A DNA stretch of 64,000 bases from Massospora cicadina (Eukaryota; Entomophthoromycota; Entomophthoromycetes; Entomophthorales; Entomophthoraceae): NCBI GenBank assembly GCA_022478985.1, contig JAKSZP010009617.1:17062-81061 (forward strand). Direction: 5' to 3'. This document shows positions 1-9,745 of the stretch, one piece after another (the first letter of the stretch is position 1; each line of letters begins with the position of its first letter). Below the pieces are notes generated by a model that searched no databases, was not told the DNA's origin, and worked only from the letters and a program-made list of their open reading frames with translations. The position numbers and the translations under genes are program-made.

Positions 1-565
1 TGTTTTGACCCTGCAGTAGTGTTGGACAATAATTGCTATGACTTGCTTTTTGGAACCAAATTTTTCATTGATTTTGATGCAAAGGATTAGTCCAAGGGAC
101 AATTATCTTTCTTTAATTGGATACTGAGTACCTTTAACTTTACAAGATGTCCCCAATAACAAAGGCAAAATCAAACAATGCATTTGCTTATTGGAATTTT
201 ACTTATATCACTTGTCTTGAGTACTGAATTTTGGGACCTATGACTATTATTTCACCTCCTTCAGCTTGTGCCTCTGAAGGAATGCCTTTATAATCTAATA
301 ATCCGATTAGTATTCCTCCAAAATCTTAAGTTATAATTGATACTGGAGTACAAGTATTTGTACCAACTGATCATGTTGGGATTTCTGGCAATAGAAAACT
401 TCTCATTTGGAGGCCTTAATCTGCCCTGGTATCCTTGATCCCGCTTATGATGGTACTTTTCTAGTTTTACTAGCTAATCTCATCTCTCAACTTATGCAAT
501 TGAATTGAAATAACCCTATCACTTATGTGTGTCTTACTCCTGTGAATGAAATTTTATCCATCTTG
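1..565 (+). pseudogene. Element A protease tail and dUTPase-like domain
   Basis: The first 87 bases read as the C-terminal flap-to-end part of a retropepsin, with YDLLFGTKF matching YDMLIGTQF of element D. From about 330 a dUTPase-like segment follows: VIIDTGVQVFVP near 332-370, then after a frameshift GILDPAYDG at 428-454 and LVLLANL. GVIDxxYxG is the third conserved motif of trimeric dUTPases, with the catalytic Asp and the Tyr that stacks on the base, and both are present here. Family knowledge: dUTPase hydrolyses dUTP to dUMP and limits uracil incorporation in cDNA. The domain is broken by stops, so activity is not expected. Confidence 0.65.
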
Positions 566-649
566 GGATGTGGGAATTTACGTGATTTTGGGTTGGAAGA
601 AACACCTATCATTGCTAGAGTTGACGTCAAATTTGGAGATTTCTCACTC

Positions 650-1560
650 CAGAACAACAGCATGAAGTTGAGGCTCTAATTGAAGCGTATGCGGATATAT
701 TCACCTAGGGTCCTGGGGATTTTGAGCTAATGAAAGATGTGAAGCATCAGAGGGAAAACTGAGGATACTCCACCTATTCAAGCTCTGCCTTATCAAAAAT
801 CTAAATTAAAGGAGGCTCAGGTCTCAGTGGAATTGAAAAGACTCCTTAATGTGGGGCTACTAACGCCTTCTCAAAGTTCATGGGCTTCCCCTCTACTTCC
901 CATCCAAAAAGAAGATGGAGGTCATAAAGTGGTTATGAACTATTGTCAGCTTAATGCTGTTACCCAAAAGGATTCTTATCCTCTAACTTGCATTAATGAT
1001 TCATTGAGACTATTGTTTGGATCACAGTTCTTCTTGGCCATGAACCTGGCTAGTGGCTATTGGCAAATTGACCTGGCTTTAGAAGATGTCAAAAATGAGT
1101 ATTGATTTTAAGCGAGGGGTTATTTGAACCTACTTGTATGCCACGGGGACTTTGTAATGCCTCCACTACTTTTTGAAGCCATGGATGGCTTATTTGGGAT
1201 TTGAAAGTTTCATGTTTTGGTTTATTTAGATGATTTTACTGTTTTCTCTTGCAATTTTAATGAGCATTTGGCTCATTTAAAGGAAGTATTTGGTTGAATA
1301 TGCTGCGCTTCACTTAAGCTAAAACCATCTAAATGTGCTTTTTTCTAAAACTGAGATGGAATTTTTAGGCCATAAAGTTAATTACGATGGGAATTTACCC
1401 TTATCTAATAAAATACAAGCTATTTTGGGCATGTCTGTTCAGAAAGCTTGCATTATATTATTTTATCTTTAGGGATAGTTGGTTATTACTGACAATTTAT
1501 CCCCCATTTTTCTGAGATTGCAGAGCCTTTAGTTTATTTTTTTTCACAAGAGAGTTCCTT
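650..1560 (+). pseudogene. Element A reverse transcriptase
   Basis: RNA-directed DNA polymerase domain of a Ty3-type Pol. The open stretch 827-1105 shows the fingers motifs SSWASPLLPIQKEDG and the NAVTQKDSYPL / FFLAMNLASGYWQID blocks. Past a frameshift come MPRGLCNA (about 1138-1160) and the palm motif VLVYLDDFTVFS. The catalytic YLDD at 1223-1234 is intact at residue level, unlike in B, C1, E and G. The thumb (KLKPSKCAFF, then EFLGHKV) follows in other frames. Several stops and at least three frame changes make it non-functional. Confidence 0.85.
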
Positions 1561-2030
1561 TCTTATGGGAAGAATCGCAGCAGCAAGCTTTCAACCTTTT
1601 GCACCTTACTTTAGTTAGTGCCCCAATTTTAGCCCATCCTAATTTTACAAAACCCTTTATCTTATTTACTGATGCCAGTGATGTAGCTATTGGGGCTATT
1701 CTGGCTCAGCATGATTCCAACCTGGTTGATCATCCCATCGCTTATTATAGTAATACCCTTTCCAAGGCAGAATGCAATTATAGCATTACCAAGAGGGAAT
1801 GCCTCACAGTCTTATCCGTCATCAAGCATTTTTGCCCTTATCTCTATGGCAAAAATTTCACTATAATCACGGATCACGCTTCCTTGAAATGCTTACAACA
1901 AATGAAGGATCCTGATGGACGTTTAGCTAGATGGGCGTTAAAGCCCAGAATTATGACGTTACGATTCAACACCAGCTGGAGCTATACACCAAAGTGCTGA
2001 TGGGCTTTCTCAACTACCTATACTAACTTT
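1561..2030 (+). pseudogene. Element A RNase H domain
   Basis: A nearly continuous 133-codon frame (1599-2000) reads as retroelement RNase H, which removes the RNA strand of the RNA-DNA hybrid. FTDASDVAIGAILAQ includes the first catalytic Asp at 1671-1673; KRECLTVL gives the catalytic Glu; ITDHASLKCLQQ gives a further Asp; RLARWALK closes the domain. This is the best preserved part of A. The frame is lost just after, at about 2000, near the usual connection to the integrase zinc-binding domain. Confidence 0.85.
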
Positions 2031-2039
2031 ATTCACTAC

Positions 2040-3090
2040 TGAGGAAGAGCATATCTATGATTTGATTGGTAGACCTGAACTTTGGTATTGAGAATCTAAG
2101 GACATTATAGCAAAGCTACAATCCTTAACTGAGAATACTCAAGTCAAATGAAGTTTCTTTATATAAGAAGTTGGGATCTAAATGGCTGCCTTTTTATCTG
2201 GCCTTCTGTGAGGACTGATACTATTATGGAGGCTCACCAAACTATAGGGCATGGAGCTGTCGCTTAAAACTTTATAGTGGGTGAAAATTATTGTTACTGG
2301 GATAAAATGCTGGAAACTGTGCACGATGAGTTGTAGACTTGTCTCACTTTCCAACAACAGCGTGGTGAAAATCCAATCTACCAACACAAAATTGCGGGAC
2401 CTTCATAACCTTTTTCCACTGTGAGTGTTGACATGGTGGGCCCTCTCCCTACTGCTACTTATGGACATCGTTATATTATATTAGCTATTGATTACTTTAC
2501 CAAATGGATTGAAGCTGTCTCAGTTTCCACTGTCACCACTAAGGCTACTGTGTGCTTCCTTTTTAAGCAAGTTTTCACCCGGCATGGTAGCCCAAAAGTT
2601 CTATTATCTGATAATGGGACAATTTTTGTTTCACAGGTGGTATCTGAACTTACTAAATTAATGAGTACCTATCAGTTGTATACAACTCCTTATATCCTTC
2701 CTCTAATGGTGTGGTCAAATGGTACCCTTGTAGCCATTCATAAAAGATGGCTTTCAATGATCCTAGTAGATGGAATCTATACTTACCTAGTGTGATGTTA
2801 CCCTATAAGTTTAACTGTCGTTGTATAACTGGAATGTCTCCCTTTAAAGCTCTTTACAGTTTGGATTTTATTTTACCTTAAGTGTACAACCTATACTTGA
2901 TGCTGCAACCCCACAATCTACTAGTTTAACTATGAGGAGACATGCTGATGAAATCATCTGAGTACAAGACTTAGCCTCAAATTCTCTTGATGCTACAACC
3001 TTAAAAGAAGTATTTAGAACTAATGCTAGTTGATCTATGTTACCTGAATAACAAATTGAGGATATTGTAATCTTTTATCATTGTAGACCT
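2040..3090 (+). pseudogene. Element A integrase, N-terminal and catalytic parts
   Basis: DDE integrase that would insert the cDNA. The central open frame 2421-2795 contains SVDMVGPLPTATYGHRYI, the first catalytic Asp in LAIDYFTKW (2490-2492) and the second in LLSDNGTIF (2610-2612). In the third block the Glu expected after NGVV is Lys, apparently by GAA to AAA, in a shifted frame. The HHCC zinc finger is only partly readable (a Cys just before LTFQQQR). The chain is cut at VIFYHCRP by the insertion of element B at 3090 and resumes at 12944 with RPGGRIHKLDTLWAGPYHF. Confidence 0.85.
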
Positions 3091-3701
3091 TATTAGGATT
3101 TTTGCCCATATTCCCAGCCTTCTAGATTACCAGGAATCGCTAGGAGAAAATTCCCTAAGGCGAAGTAAATTGGAAATTGGTTGGCCCAAGTTTTGAAGTA
3201 ACTATGTTCAGGGGATTTTGGAATATTCGCCTGGTCATATCCATCAGGGATTGACCCGGATGAATACTTAAGATCTCATTGGGTGGAGTTGCCACCGAAA
3301 TAAGGGCATCTGATAGTGATTAACTATCAGGTGTACCGATTGGGATCAGTCAGGTTTCATCACTGATTGATTGGGAATGTAAGTAGTAAGTTGCAAGGCG
3401 AGTGATGCTGCCTGAAACTAGTGAATCAATTGGTTGGTGCGTGACCTGCCTTAATGGGTAATAAGTCCCATACCTAAGCTGGTCGCTAGCCAAATATGGT
3501 TGGTTCACTTGGATCAAGAGGAAAACGTTAGGGAAACGTTTAGCAACTCTTTCCTTTTAGGTCTTGAGGATGTCCAACGACGGAATCCTATCCAGGATGG
3601 GGAAGATCATAGCTGCCAAGATAAGGATGGGTGATTCAATAGCAACGGCTGCTGTTTCATCGAAGATGTGTCAACTGAGGGTTAGATGACTGAACCCCCA
3701 C

Positions 3702-3707
3702 TATAAA
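3702..3707 (+). promoter_or_regulatory. TATA-like element in the B LTR
   Basis: TATAAA stands in the middle of the LTR; the right LTR has TATAAAA at 12400-12406 at the equivalent position. By analogy with other LTRs this would be the core promoter of the element, with transcription starting shortly downstream. No start-site evidence exists in the sequence itself. Confidence 0.4.
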
Positions 3708-3870
3708 TTCCCTAGAATTCACTATAATAGAAAACAGATAAATAGATCATATTACAGATATATAATTCTAAGTTGTTCATCAAGTATATTAAGTAGTAAA
3801 CAATTATCAGCTTTCCATTGTGCTATCCTTCTCAAGGATAATATTGCTGTGTGCAATAATTAGAAGACTC

Positions 3871-4150
3871 AGGGAGGATACCCCAGTGGTAGAGTATGAA
3901 CCCTCTACCACTGCCTCCTGAGTTCGATCCCAGTAATGGACTTTGGGTAGGGGACAATCTTGACTGTGTTGGCTTTGCGCACCAATGCCCTGAACTGAGA
4001 TAGTGAATAACAAAGGCGGTCCATGGAGTTCCTGGCCTATCATATGCTGCGCATGGAGGTTTTCTGGGTTTTATCCTCCTTTCCCATTTTCTTCACTTCC
4101 CTAATTGGTGCAGTATTGTCCCCAGGTCAGCCCACCTCAAATAAAAATTT
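3871..4150 (+). mobile_element. SINE family 1, full-length copy with target duplication
   Basis: A 280-bp insert in the left LTR of B, absent from the right LTR, is flanked by AATTAGAAGACTC (3858-3870) and AATTGGAAGACTC (4151-4163). The head is tRNA-like: CCCAGTGGTAGAG resembles an A box and GAGTTCGATCC (about 3920-3930) is a good B box, so RNA polymerase III transcription is expected. The body is unrelated to tRNA and the tail is AT-rich (CAAATAAAAATTT). The second copy at 38981-39230 matches over the body. Mobilisation would need a LINE reverse transcriptase in trans. Confidence 0.85.
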
Positions 4151-4537
4151 AATTGGAAGACTCTTAGTGAAAAGAGTAAAGATCAGAGCGGAGATCCAAA
4201 GAAGAAGGAGACACAGTTGGGGATTTCTGAAAACTGTGTGTTGGACCAAAGAAACTATCACCAGGGAATCTCAGCAAAGATTAGGTTGGACAGAACAAGG
4301 GAACGAATCCCTAAATCATGACATCTTAAGTATTTAATTGGAAATACTGGCTGAGCGTTGGGCCAAGATATAGGAATTCATACTCAAATATGAATAATAG
4401 TTGTCATACTATTATTAATTAATAATCTATTATACTATACAACGCAGACAAAGTGCATAAGAAAACTGAACCTGTGCAGTAAAAAGATTACTAGGGTTGT
4501 TTGCTGATAGTAACCCAACAAAAAAATTTATTCGAGT

Positions 4538-4555
4538 TGGTGCTCACTACAGGGG
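4538..4555 (+). other. Primer-binding site of element B
   Basis: TGGTGCTCACTACAGGGG begins with TGG, as expected for pairing to a tRNA 3' CCA end, and lies 3 bp after the LTR. The same 18 bases occur after the LTR of G, and with one change after F. The tRNA would end in GTAGTGAGCACCA; I cannot name it. Confidence 0.7.
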
Positions 4556-4580
4556 TAGTTGAGTTAAATAAATTATAAGA

Positions 4581-5848
4581 ATGTCATACAAAGATGAGTT
4601 ATGCAAACTGTGGACCAAGTTAGCCGTTGTGAATCAGAATGCCCTAAACTCAGCAGAACATTGGGTTTTGCAGCATTGGAAGAATGAGTCGCCAAGGTGG
4701 AGGAAAGGTTAGATAATGTTGCAAGCTTCAGGAACAAGTACTTGTGAAAGTAACTTAATTAAAGAAGAAAGAAGGGTACCTCGTTTGAGAGGTCTTGTAC
4801 CTGAAAATGGAGAGAGAAGCGGATTGCTTTTGTTTGAGAAAGTTTAGTGCGGATATAGAGTGACTAATCAAACAGGTGGAGGAACTTAAATCTCAAAAAT
4901 GTGTTTGTGAGCCTGATATGGCAAGCAATTCTGAAGAAAGAAGTCCTCGCACAATATTTGGGAAGTTGAATACCCCAAGGAACATGCCACCCGCTTTTGC
5001 TGCCAATTTTGAGATGATGCACAAAGTCACTACTTAAATTAGCTGAGTGGCCAAACTGAGAGAATTGGCCAGAGATAAAACAGAGGAATTTAAAGCAACG
5101 CTGAAATTACCAACGTTCTATTGGGATAACGCCCCAGTGTTTTTCTGACTGTTTGACATGACCATGTATGGCTATGGGGATCATCAAAAGGCGTTGACGG
5201 TCATGAACTGCCTAGACACTGACTGTCAGAAATTAGAAGTTACCTCACCTGGAGGGGAACAGCTGGTCATATGCTGAGGCAAAGGCGGCCATCATGAAAG
5301 AGTTTGGGAGTCCATTGCACATGTCAAACGCAAACAGGAATTTATAAGAATCCAGTTCCATAAAGATGAGTCTCTAGCTAGCTTTGCGGATCAGTTTTAC
5401 CAGGAGTCGCAGATTCTGGTCAGAGCAAAAGTACTGGATGAATCTAACGCCAGAATCACTTTGCAAGTGGCCCTTCAGCCCTATCACGATTTGCATCGCA
5501 TGATGTCTTCTGTGTTTGTGATAGAAATAACTACCTCACAAATGTTAGGTAATCTGAAGATTTAGGAGCGACATTTGATGCCCCAAATAGAAGCTTCAAA
5601 TCCAATCTGGTATGCAATCTGAATCCCACGAAGGCAAATGAAGGAGAAAAAGAGACCTTCAACCAAATTGTGCCAGGGTTTAATCCCAAAGAATTCAGAC
5701 GGTTTAATAAGAAGGAAAATTCTGCTACCAATGTGGTGGGAAAGGACATCTTGCCATTCACTGTAAGAAGCTGAAGGATCAGATCAATGTGGTCCAGGCG
5801 AAAGAGTCAGCTACCACTAAGGAATTGGGTAAAGGGCCTGCGGCCTAG
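4581..5848 (+). pseudogene. Element B gag (capsid and CCHC nucleocapsid)
   Basis: The structural polyprotein starts at ATG 4581 (MSYKDELCKLWTKLAV; F also starts MSY). Stops appear from about codon 50. The capsid core includes LKLPTFYWDNAPVFF, MNCLDTDCQ and FHKDESLASFADQFYQESQ; H and F align here. A zinc knuckle, CYQCGGKGHLAIHC (CX2CX4HX4C), lies at 5723-5764, which identifies the nucleocapsid. A linker to the protease follows (5870-6110) with DISNLFVDDE, also seen in F. Frameshifts separate the capsid from the knuckle. Confidence 0.82.
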
Positions 5849-6122
5849 ACAAGGAACAGTCTAGAGCTGCGGAGAATCCTGTTCCTCCTGACATTATGAC
5901 CGAGGAAATTGATATCAGTAATCTGTTTGTGGATGATGAACAGGATCAGCTATACCAAGTGGTCAATTTGGATGTAAATGCCGTGACCAGAGCAGGGAAA
6001 AGAGAATTGACCCCAAGGTAATCAAGGAAGTTGCCCAGCCGTGCGCCTGACAACTGGAAGACAAGATTCAAACTGCTGAGAATCCTGAAGGATTATCTGA
6101 AGTCTAATTAAATGAGGCCAAT

Positions 6123-6640
6123 TTGTCAATCCCACTCAGCATGATAAAGGAATCATTCCCTGATTTATTAGCGCAAATTATTTACACCCTTGATTTGGCT
6201 AGTAAAGCCACTATTCACTCAGTAAATATTATATTGCAATACTCTGAGTGTACATATATAGACATACAAGTGAATTTATTAAGAGTGAGGGCGATTGTCA
6301 ACAGAGGAGCACCCATCATTATTGTCTTGACCAAGCTGGTAAAGAGGATGAAGATCTCGCCGGACTTGGAACATAAGAAGGAATATGGGAAAGCTTGGCC
6401 AAACACCACCGTCTCCTGTGGAGCATATAGTGAATTGTCACTACAATTTGTGTCATTGGTGGTATCTGCTCCAGCCATAGTTTTGGTGAACCAAAACTAT
6501 GACATTCTGATCAGAACGGAGTTTCTATGCAAATTTGGAGTTAAATGTAACTTCAAGGATAATATATTGACCATATTGGGTCAGATGTTATCATTGGTAT
6601 ATCAGAAAGATGGTGAAGCTCCACTGAATCAGAGAAACAA
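6123..6640 (+). pseudogene. Element B protease
   Basis: A 203-codon frame (6123-6734) holds a retropepsin-like domain. The active-site region reads AIVNRGAP, with Asn (6300-6302) in place of the catalytic Asp and Arg in place of Thr, so it cannot be an active aspartic protease as it stands. Downstream VKRMKISPDLEHKKEYG and NYDILIRTEF match the protease of D and F. Its normal role would be maturation of Gag and Pol. Otherwise the frame is open, so the active-site changes are the main lesion. Confidence 0.8.
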
Positions 6641-7010
6641 CTTCATCAATCTAACATACAATGATGGCATTGTCCCAATTTGTTACCAATTAGTTGGTAG
6701 AAAGCGACGCAAAATGATGGCAGAAAACCTATAGAAGGAAAATTCCACTGAGGATCAAGAATGAGAGGATCATATCACCAGGATTGCAGATGATAGTCGA
6801 CATGGGGTTGACATTGGAGATACCTGAGCTGTTGTATGGGGAGGTCATAAGCCCCTGGAAGAAGTCCAGAGTGGAGCCTTGGATGGCTCCTGGGATAATA
6901 ATGCTGGGCCATGGAGAAATTCGAGTTCTCCTGTCAAATTTTAGTGAAAAACTAATGAAGATCAAAAGAAATCAGATCATCGCGTTTGTTCATCTGATCT
7001 TGTTGGCTGA
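6640..7010 (+). pseudogene. Element B dUTPase-like domain
   Basis: Between protease and reverse transcriptase lies RIISPGLQMIVDMG, then GLTLEIPELLYGEVISP, SRVEPWMAPGIIMLGHGEIR and VLLSNFSEKLMKI, then NQIIAFVHL. The order and spacing follow the dUTPase pattern (PGxxxxVxTG, IPxGxYGxI, GVIDxxYxGxIxVxLxN, GDxIAQL). The third motif has lost the Asp and Tyr (GIIMLGHGEI), so the domain is probably catalytically dead. G has the same form, so the loss predates both copies. A structural role or past decay are both possible. Confidence 0.65.
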
Positions 7011-7129
7011 ATTGAGATTATTCCATAATTTTGGGACTCTCGATGAGATGAGATTACCAGCTGGGGTAACTGAGAGCATCAACCTGTTGGTTGATCAAGA
7101 GCAGCTCGCTGATCTGTCATAAGGCCAGC

Positions 7130-7980
7130 AAGAGGAGGTGCTCAAACTATTTGAAAAGTATTAGGAAGTGTTCACTCAGGATGATCACAATTTGGGATGC
7201 GCATGAGATGTGATCCATAAGGTTGACACCAGGGAAAATTTTAATCAGAATAGACTGATCCAATGATCAAAAGCTGCCAAAGCAGTAGTGGAGGATGAAA
7301 TCGGCAAACTAGTGAAGCATGGGCTTCTAGTTCTGTCATCAAGTCCCTGGGCGAGTCCAATTCTGATCATGAAGAAAAAGATGGCTCCAACCAGGTGGTG
7401 ATCGACTACTGAAAGCTGAATATAAATTATGAAGAAAGATTCATATCCCCTACCAAGGATTGACGATGTGCTAGATCAATTGTGAGAAGCGAAGTATTTC
7501 TCTGCAATGGATCTGATCTCAGGATATTGGCAGATCGACTTGCCAAAAGAAGACCAGAAAAATGTGCGATTATTACCACGCAGGCGCTATACCAACTGAT
7601 GAGAATTTCCCAAGGTCTATGTAATGCGCCTGCAACGTTCCAGAGGGCCATGGATGCAATACTGAGAGACTTGAAATTGTCATGCGTCCTGGTATACTTG
7701 TATGATATAAACGTGTTCAGTAGGACGTTTACTGATCACCTACACCACTTGGAAGAGGTATTCAAGCGACTGTCCACAGCTAACCTGAAGATTAAGCTGA
7801 GAAAGTGCCATTTCTTTAAGAAAGAGTTGGAATATCTGGGATTTGTAATCAATCAAGTGGATTTCAGATGTAAACCCAGAAGATAGAAGCCATATAACGG
7901 ATGGCTGTGCCAAAGAGTTTCTGAGACATCCAAGTGTTCCTTGGGATGGTCAGATACTATAGAAGATTTATTTGGGACTT
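7130..7980 (+). pseudogene. Element B reverse transcriptase
   Basis: The fingers show KLVKHGLLVLSSSPWASPIL, then after a frameshift QVVIDY and KLNI. The palm is in an open frame from 7482 to 7886 and contains QGLCNAPATFQRAMDAILRD, then SCVLVYLYDINVFSRTF, where the first Asp of YLDD is Tyr. The thumb has LKIKLRKCHFFKKELEYLGFVI. A TGA stop interrupts at about 7410 (DY-stop-KL, a lost Arg codon). The dead palm motif and frameshifts exclude activity. Confidence 0.85.
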
Positions 7981-7999
7981 CACCCAAATAGCCGAGCCC

Positions 8000-8480
8000 T
8001 TATTCCATTATTGAAGGATCCAAAAAAGGATCTGTATGGAACGAAGAGGCCCAGGACTCCTTTGATGAGCTACACTGGTATTCAATAGCTTCTCTGATTC
8101 TGAAATATCCAAATTTTGATTGGGAGTTTATTATCAAACCAAAGCTTTGTTGATGGCAATTGGCACCGTACTAAGCCAAGTAGATGAACTTGGGGACGAA
8201 CATCTGGTGGCATATGTGATCTGGACCCTCTCAGGTGCTGAGAGGAACTACACTGTAAATGAGTGTGAATGCCTTGTGGTCATTTACGCATGTAAGCAGT
8301 TTCAGGTGTACATCCATGAAATGCACTCCAAAGTGGTGATGGATCACTATTTGTTGAGTTGGCTTCACAATTTGAGAGACCCAGAAGGATGACTGGCCCA
8401 ATGGGTAATTAAGCTTCAGGCTTATTACAAGATTGTCCACTGAGCAGAGGCTTCTCACCAGAATGTGGATGGCTTATTGC
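8000..8480 (+). pseudogene. Element B RNase H domain
   Basis: A 90-codon frame (8120-8392) reads GTVLSQVDELGDEHLVAY, then SGAERNYTVNECECLVVIYACKQF, then SWLHNLRDPEG, followed by a stop and LAQWVIKLQ. This is the Ty3 RNase H pattern. The expected DAS at the N-terminus is destroyed (KALLMAIG), so the first catalytic Asp is missing. The Glu of NECECL remains. HQNVDGLLQ, the usual tail before the integrase, is readable at about 8460. Confidence 0.8.
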
Positions 8481-8659
8481 AGTTACCAATATTCCAGATG
8501 GTATAACCGCAGGCGGATGAGTTATTCCAGAGAATGGTCGATGGAGAAATTGAGAATGAGCCCCAAGAAATCCAAGGTGCACTTTGGAAAGCAATGGAAA
8601 ACATCAAGTCCACGGATGGACAAATATTTAAGATGATCAACGTGTAGCAGTTATTATTC

Positions 8660-9745
8660 CTAAAGCCGTCAGAAAGAAAAGCTATTGTGCAAGCAGCTCA
8701 CAAGGTTGTCAAGCAGGGAGCCCTGAGGAAAACAACCAATCATATTCGCCAGTACTATTACTGGGAATACATCAACTATGATGTCGCAGATTATCTAGCT
8801 TGTTGCTTGGGTGTTAGTTGCACAAACTACATAAGAATACAACTGGATACTGACTGGTCCACCCTGGATTTGCCTGGCACACAGTGTCCATTGACATGAT
8901 GGGACCACTGACAATGAGCACAGGGGGAGTCAAGTACATTATAGTTGCCATCAACCATCTGATGAGATGGGTTGAGATGAAGGCCCTAACAAAAGTAGAT
9001 GCTACCAGCACCGCGAGGTTCATCCTGGATCAAGTATATTGACATGGATGTCCGCAAGTCCTACTTAATTATAATGGGACCAACTTCACGCCTCATGTAA
9101 TCCTGAGATTGAATGAGATAATGGGGATCAGAGGAGTCATGTCAGTACCCTCCCAGCTGGAGACAAATGGACTGGTATAACGGGTGAATGGAACGCTGGC
9201 TATGATGCTGAGGAAGTTGGTTGCAGGAAGAACTTCCGCATGGGGAATGTACCTGAGTTTTATGATGGTTGCCTACAATATTAGTCATCATATAGCGACG
9301 GGAAAAATTCTATTTGAATTGTTGTACGGGAGGAAGGCCATGTTGCCACCAATTATATATTCAGTGGTAGAACCAACGTTGGGGATGAGTGCTAAACAGT
9401 ACTTGAACTGACTGACGAATATCCTGATCAATATTCAATCACAAGCATTTGATACAACTTTTGGGAAAAGGAGTCAAGCAAAATTGACAAGTGATAAGAA
9501 CTGACCGGCTTTAGCAGAATATTGAATAGGTGAAAGAGTTGCCTATTGCGATACACATGGTTTTGGAAGAAGAAACAAATTAGATGCATTGTGGTTTGGT
9601 CTGTTTGAAGTTATCGTCAAGATGGTGACTGATGCCTACTCCATCAAGAATCTCTTAGATGGAAGAGTTGTGAATTGAGTCCATGCTAAGTATCTAAAGA
9701 GATGGTTTGATGAAAAGATAAAGGAGTTCCTGAAGGACCAATGAA
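8660..9745 (+). pseudogene. Element B integrase with C-terminal module
   Basis: The zinc-binding N-terminus is visible as AHKVVKQGALRKTTNHIRQYYYWE. The catalytic core has all three acidic positions changed: IVAINHLMRW (Asp to Asn), LNYNGTNF (Asp to Tyr) and LV-stop-RVNGTL (Glu to stop). Open frame 9184-9411 covers NGTLAMMLRKLVAGR and GKILFELLYGRKA. The C-terminal module reads HGFGRRNKLDALWFGLFEVI and VHAKYLKRWF, close to G. No chromodomain follows. Confidence 0.82.

Larger units (their letters stand above)
1..3090 (+). mobile_element. Element A, left part: decayed Ty3-type LTR retrotransposon
   Basis: This is the pol region of a Ty3-like element that enters the window already inside its protease. 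The domain order is protease tail, dUTPase-like, reverse transcriptase, RNase H, integrase. Its reading resumes after element B, at 12944, where the integrase C-terminal module continues. The part of A left of the window (5' LTR, gag, most of the protease) is not visible. All frames carry stops and small indels. It resembles D and E most closely, sharing the GILDPAY/GVLDPAY-type dUTPase motif. Confidence 0.85.
3091..4534 (+). repeat. Element B 5' LTR (contains a SINE)
   Basis: It aligns along its whole length with 11793-12943. Subtracting the 293-bp SINE plus one target duplication gives 1151 bp, the same length as the right LTR. Blocks such as TCCAACGACGGAATCCTATC are identical in both copies. 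A TATA-like element lies at 3702-3707. Near the end an inner CCCAACA mirrors the TGTTGGG start, but the true end is placed 14 bp further, because the target duplication and the reading frame of element A require it. Confidence 0.88.

Noticed and set aside
3871..3945. Functional tRNA gene
   Set aside because: A and B boxes are present but no cloverleaf closes, and the unit continues into a 280-bp SINE with a target duplication.
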